Program-made: the position numbers and the translations under genes
Shown here: one piece after another, positions 4,955 to 6,431 of the stretch
How positions within the stretch are numbered: position 1 is the first letter of the stretch
How the letters are laid out: every line of letters begins with the position of its first letter
NCBI GenBank assembly: GCA_009787915.1
Contig: WQSK01000057.1
Coordinates: 1 to 6,431, forward strand
Reading direction: 5' to 3'
Source: Bacillota bacterium
GTDB taxonomy: Bacteria > Bacillota > Clostridia > Christensenellales > UBA1242
DNA: 6,431 nucleotides
The notes under the pieces: generated by a model
Seen by the model: only the letters and a program-made list of their open reading frames with translations
Told to the model about the DNA's origin: nothing
Databases searched by the model: none

Positions 4955-5422
4955 ATGGAAAGATTCATGACACGGTCCGCAGCACAAGTTTTTTTAATAC
5001 GAGAAAATAAAAGCAAAACCGAGATTCTTTTTGGTATGCGGAGCGGTGACAAGATAGATTTGGCCAATGTAAGTTGGGATGTGGCAGGCGGTCATTGTAA
5101 TGAGGGTGAGTCCTTTACGGCGACCGCAAAACGTGTTTTGGAAAAAGAGTTTTGTGTTTCATTCGACCCAAAAGATATCAAGTTCACGACCATAATACAC
5201 GTGGGTAAAAACAATGTTGTTAGAAAGCAGTACATTTGTGCGCACTTTTTTGTGGACAAGTGGACTGGGACTCCAAAGATTGGCGAGCCAACAAAGATGG
5301 GTAAACTCGAATGGTTTGATATTGAAAACTTGCCAGAGAATTTGAACTTTGACCGACATGATGCGGTTAAAAATTTTGTTTCAAAAAAATCGTATTCCGA
5401 AACTGGGTTTTATTATGCGTGA
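4955..5422 (+). CDS. Nudix-fold protein with degenerate Nudix box
   Basis: A 155-residue protein with Nudix-fold layout: strand AAQVFLIREN (9-18), then VSWDVAGGH leading into the Nudix box, and late strands with LEWFDIENLPENL (118-130), typical of the end of Nudix domains. The box G-x5-E-x7-R-E-U-x-E-E-x-G-U reads here G46-HCNEG-E52-SFTATAK-R60-V61-L62-E63-K64-E65-F66-C67-V68. The first Glu of the metal-binding REUxEE is Val and the second is Lys; only the last (E65) remains, and the Gly is Cys. Catalysis of the usual Mg-dependent pyrophosphate cleavage is therefore doubtful, and a binding or regulatory role is possible. The start at 4955 coincides with the predicted +1; ATG 4967 is an alternative that keeps the whole fold. 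It overlaps the next gene by 8 bp (ATGCGTGA), suggesting translational coupling. Confidence 0.82.
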   Translation: MERFMTRSAAQVFLIRENKSKTEILFGMRSGDKIDLANVSWDVAGGHCNEGESFTATAKRVLEKEFCVSFDPKDIKFTTIIHVGKNNVVRKQYICAHFFVDKWTGTPKIGEPTKMGKLEWFDIENLPENLNFDRHDAVKNFVSKKSYSETGFYYA

Positions 5423-5912
5423 AAAATCAATCATTGCGGCAGTTATGCTTGACGGATATGGCTTCATAGGTATTGGGAGTAACCACAATGAGGGCTTGAT
5501 ACAATTGATGAATAATCCTGATTTCACATCAAATGCTGTTGTGGATGGCAAAATAAATTATAAACGCATGATGATGGACGAGAGCGGTAATGTAATTCGT
5601 ATGCAAGATGCGTGGAGAATCGCCGAAGCACAGGGGCGTCTTATACCTCTTGAAGAACGTATAGAGCATTATCTTGAAAAAACAACAGAATCCACCAAGC
5701 ATTACACAAAAGAATACGTTACCGAAAACGTTGACAACCTATGCATTGACGCATCACATTTTAAAGAGTCTTATTGCGAGCGCAAAACTCGCGATGACGG
5801 GGGTTGGGACAATGTGATTTTGGAATCTTGTTATGATAAAGCAATGCATTTTGCAGATGTTCACAACAAGAAAATTTTACTTTCGCAAAAGTCTGTTGAA
5901 ATAGAATCTTAA
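5415..5912 (+). CDS. Hypothetical protein, coupled to the Nudix gene
   Basis: A 165-residue soluble protein that I do not recognise. It starts with a hydrophobic strand pair, KSIIAAVMLDGYGFIGIGSN (4-23). Next come a mixed region with MMMDESGNVIRMQDAWRIAEAQGR (52-75), a charged helical stretch (78-104), and a C-terminal part with Cys at 110, 121 and 139 and a helix-strand ending (YDKAMHFADVHNKKILLS, 140-157). The opening strand pair plus GIGSN, and the C-x-R...helix-KKILLS ending, faintly recall the cytidine/dCMP deaminase fold. The catalytic HAE and PCxxC motifs are absent, so this is only a guess. No SD is seen; the ATG lies in the end of the Nudix gene (8-bp overlap), so translation probably depends on reinitiation. 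It shares its TAA region with pyrG through TTAA. Confidence 0.65.
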   Translation: MREKSIIAAVMLDGYGFIGIGSNHNEGLIQLMNNPDFTSNAVVDGKINYKRMMMDESGNVIRMQDAWRIAEAQGRLIPLEERIEHYLEKTTESTKHYTKEYVTENVDNLCIDASHFKESYCERKTRDDGGWDNVILESCYDKAMHFADVHNKKILLSQKSVEIES

Positions 5913-6431
5913 TTCCGAATTGCGTTCATGAGCCCAACAAATAGCGGGTGAGGCTTATTTGGTTTGGATAGGAACTCTGGGTGAAATTGGGATGCTACAT
6001 AATATTTGTGGTTTGGGAGTTCGATAATCTCGACCAAGTCTGCATCCTCGTTGACACCAACAATTTTTAAGCCTGCCTTCTCCAATTGTTCGCGGTACTT
6101 GTTGTTGAACTCAAAGCGGTGGCGGTGGCGTTCTTTGATATCGGTTTTTCCATAGAGTTTCGCAACCTTTGTGCCTGATTTAATCTTACAATCGTAAAGA
6201 CCCAAACGCATTGTTGCGCCTTTTGTGGAAACCTGTTTTTGTTCCTCCATGATGTCGATTACGGGGTTGGCGGCAGTCGGGTCAAATTCGGACGAGGTTG
6301 CGCCTTTGATTCCCGCGACGTTTCGGGCGAACTCTATGACCGCGATTTGCATACCCAAACAGATACCAAGATAAGGGATATTGTTTTTACGGGCGTACTC
6401 GGCGGTTTTGATTTTGCCCTCAATACCGCGG
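5909..6431 (-). CDS. pyrG: CTP synthase, C-terminal glutamine amidotransferase domain (5' end beyond window)
   Basis: CTP synthase makes CTP from UTP, ATP and glutamine-derived ammonia, the last step of pyrimidine nucleotide synthesis. The 173 visible residues are the end of the class I glutaminase domain. They begin RGIEGKIKTAEYARKNNIPY, followed by LGICLGMQ with the nucleophile Cys (visible residue 24) and AVIEFARNVAGIKGATSSEFDP. Further on come PVIDIMEEQ, TMRLG, ERHRHRFEFN, and SQFHPEF with the catalytic His and Glu. The ending, PHPLFVGLMNAIRN, is typical of the family, so the C-terminus is complete. The frame stays open to the window edge and the synthetase domain must lie beyond it. The stop codon TAA on this strand and the TAA of the convergent gene are formed by the same TTAA, leaving no intergenic terminator. 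Confidence 0.97.
   Translation of the reverse strand, partial: RGIEGKIKTAEYARKNNIPYLGICLGMQIAVIEFARNVAGIKGATSSEFDPTAANPVIDIMEEQKQVSTKGATMRLGLYDCKIKSGTKVAKLYGKTDIKERHRHRFEFNNKYREQLEKAGLKIVGVNEDADLVEIIELPNHKYYVASQFHPEFLSKPNKPHPLFVGLMNAIRN

Noticed and set aside
4916..4987. Longer N-terminus for the P-loop NTPase (from 4987)
   Set aside because: It would translate through the bidirectional promoter and the start of the Nudix gene. The P-loop strand begins at the ATG at 4915.
5349..5414. Earlier start for the 165-residue unknown protein
   Set aside because: The extra 22 codons are an out-of-frame reading of the Nudix C-terminus. The ATG at 5415, overlapping the Nudix stop, is a typical coupled start.

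Overview
The window looks like a compact bacterial chromosome segment of moderate GC. It probably comes from an uncultured member of the Bacillota (Clostridia-like). The clues are a SpoIVB-type S55 peptidase homologue, a MepA-type MATE exporter, strong AGGAGG Shine-Dalgarno sites and consensus TTGACA/TATAAT sigma-A promoters. I cannot place it more precisely. No rRNA, tRNA, CRISPR array, insertion sequence or phage module is visible, and coding density is very high.

Left part (1-2228): the 3' end of mutS, then a two-helix membrane protein with a cytoplasmic domain of uncertain family whose SD overlaps the mutS stop codon. A secreted or membrane-anchored, PDZ-less SpoIVB-like serine peptidase converges on it from the minus strand.

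Middle (2229-4454): a regulatory intergenic region carries two perfect or near-perfect sigma-A promoters, back to back and sharing one -35 heptamer, plus two tandem palindromes that look like TetR operators. From it runs a tetR-MATE operon with a 4-bp GTGA overlap. The arrangement is typical of an autorepressed drug or metabolite efflux module. The MATE protein has an unusual N-terminal extension and a duplicated 14-residue insert between TM7 and TM8.

Right part (4400-6431): a P-loop NTPase (minus) and a Nudix-fold protein with a degenerate Nudix box (plus) diverge from a 39-bp gap that is one symmetric bidirectional promoter. An unrecognised 165-residue protein is translationally coupled to the Nudix gene. 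The C-terminal glutaminase half of CTP synthase (pyrG, minus) runs in from the right edge.

Two themes run through the window. First, the three promoter-proximal genes without an SD (the peptidase, the NTPase and the Nudix protein) all have their ATG at or within 1-2 nt of the predicted transcription start, so they look leaderless. Second, all three convergent gene pairs overlap tail to tail (58, 55 and 4 bp) in the same antisense phase. The most interesting material is therefore regulatory architecture, plus the divergent Nudix/unknown/NTPase cluster; I see no complete novel defence or mobile system.
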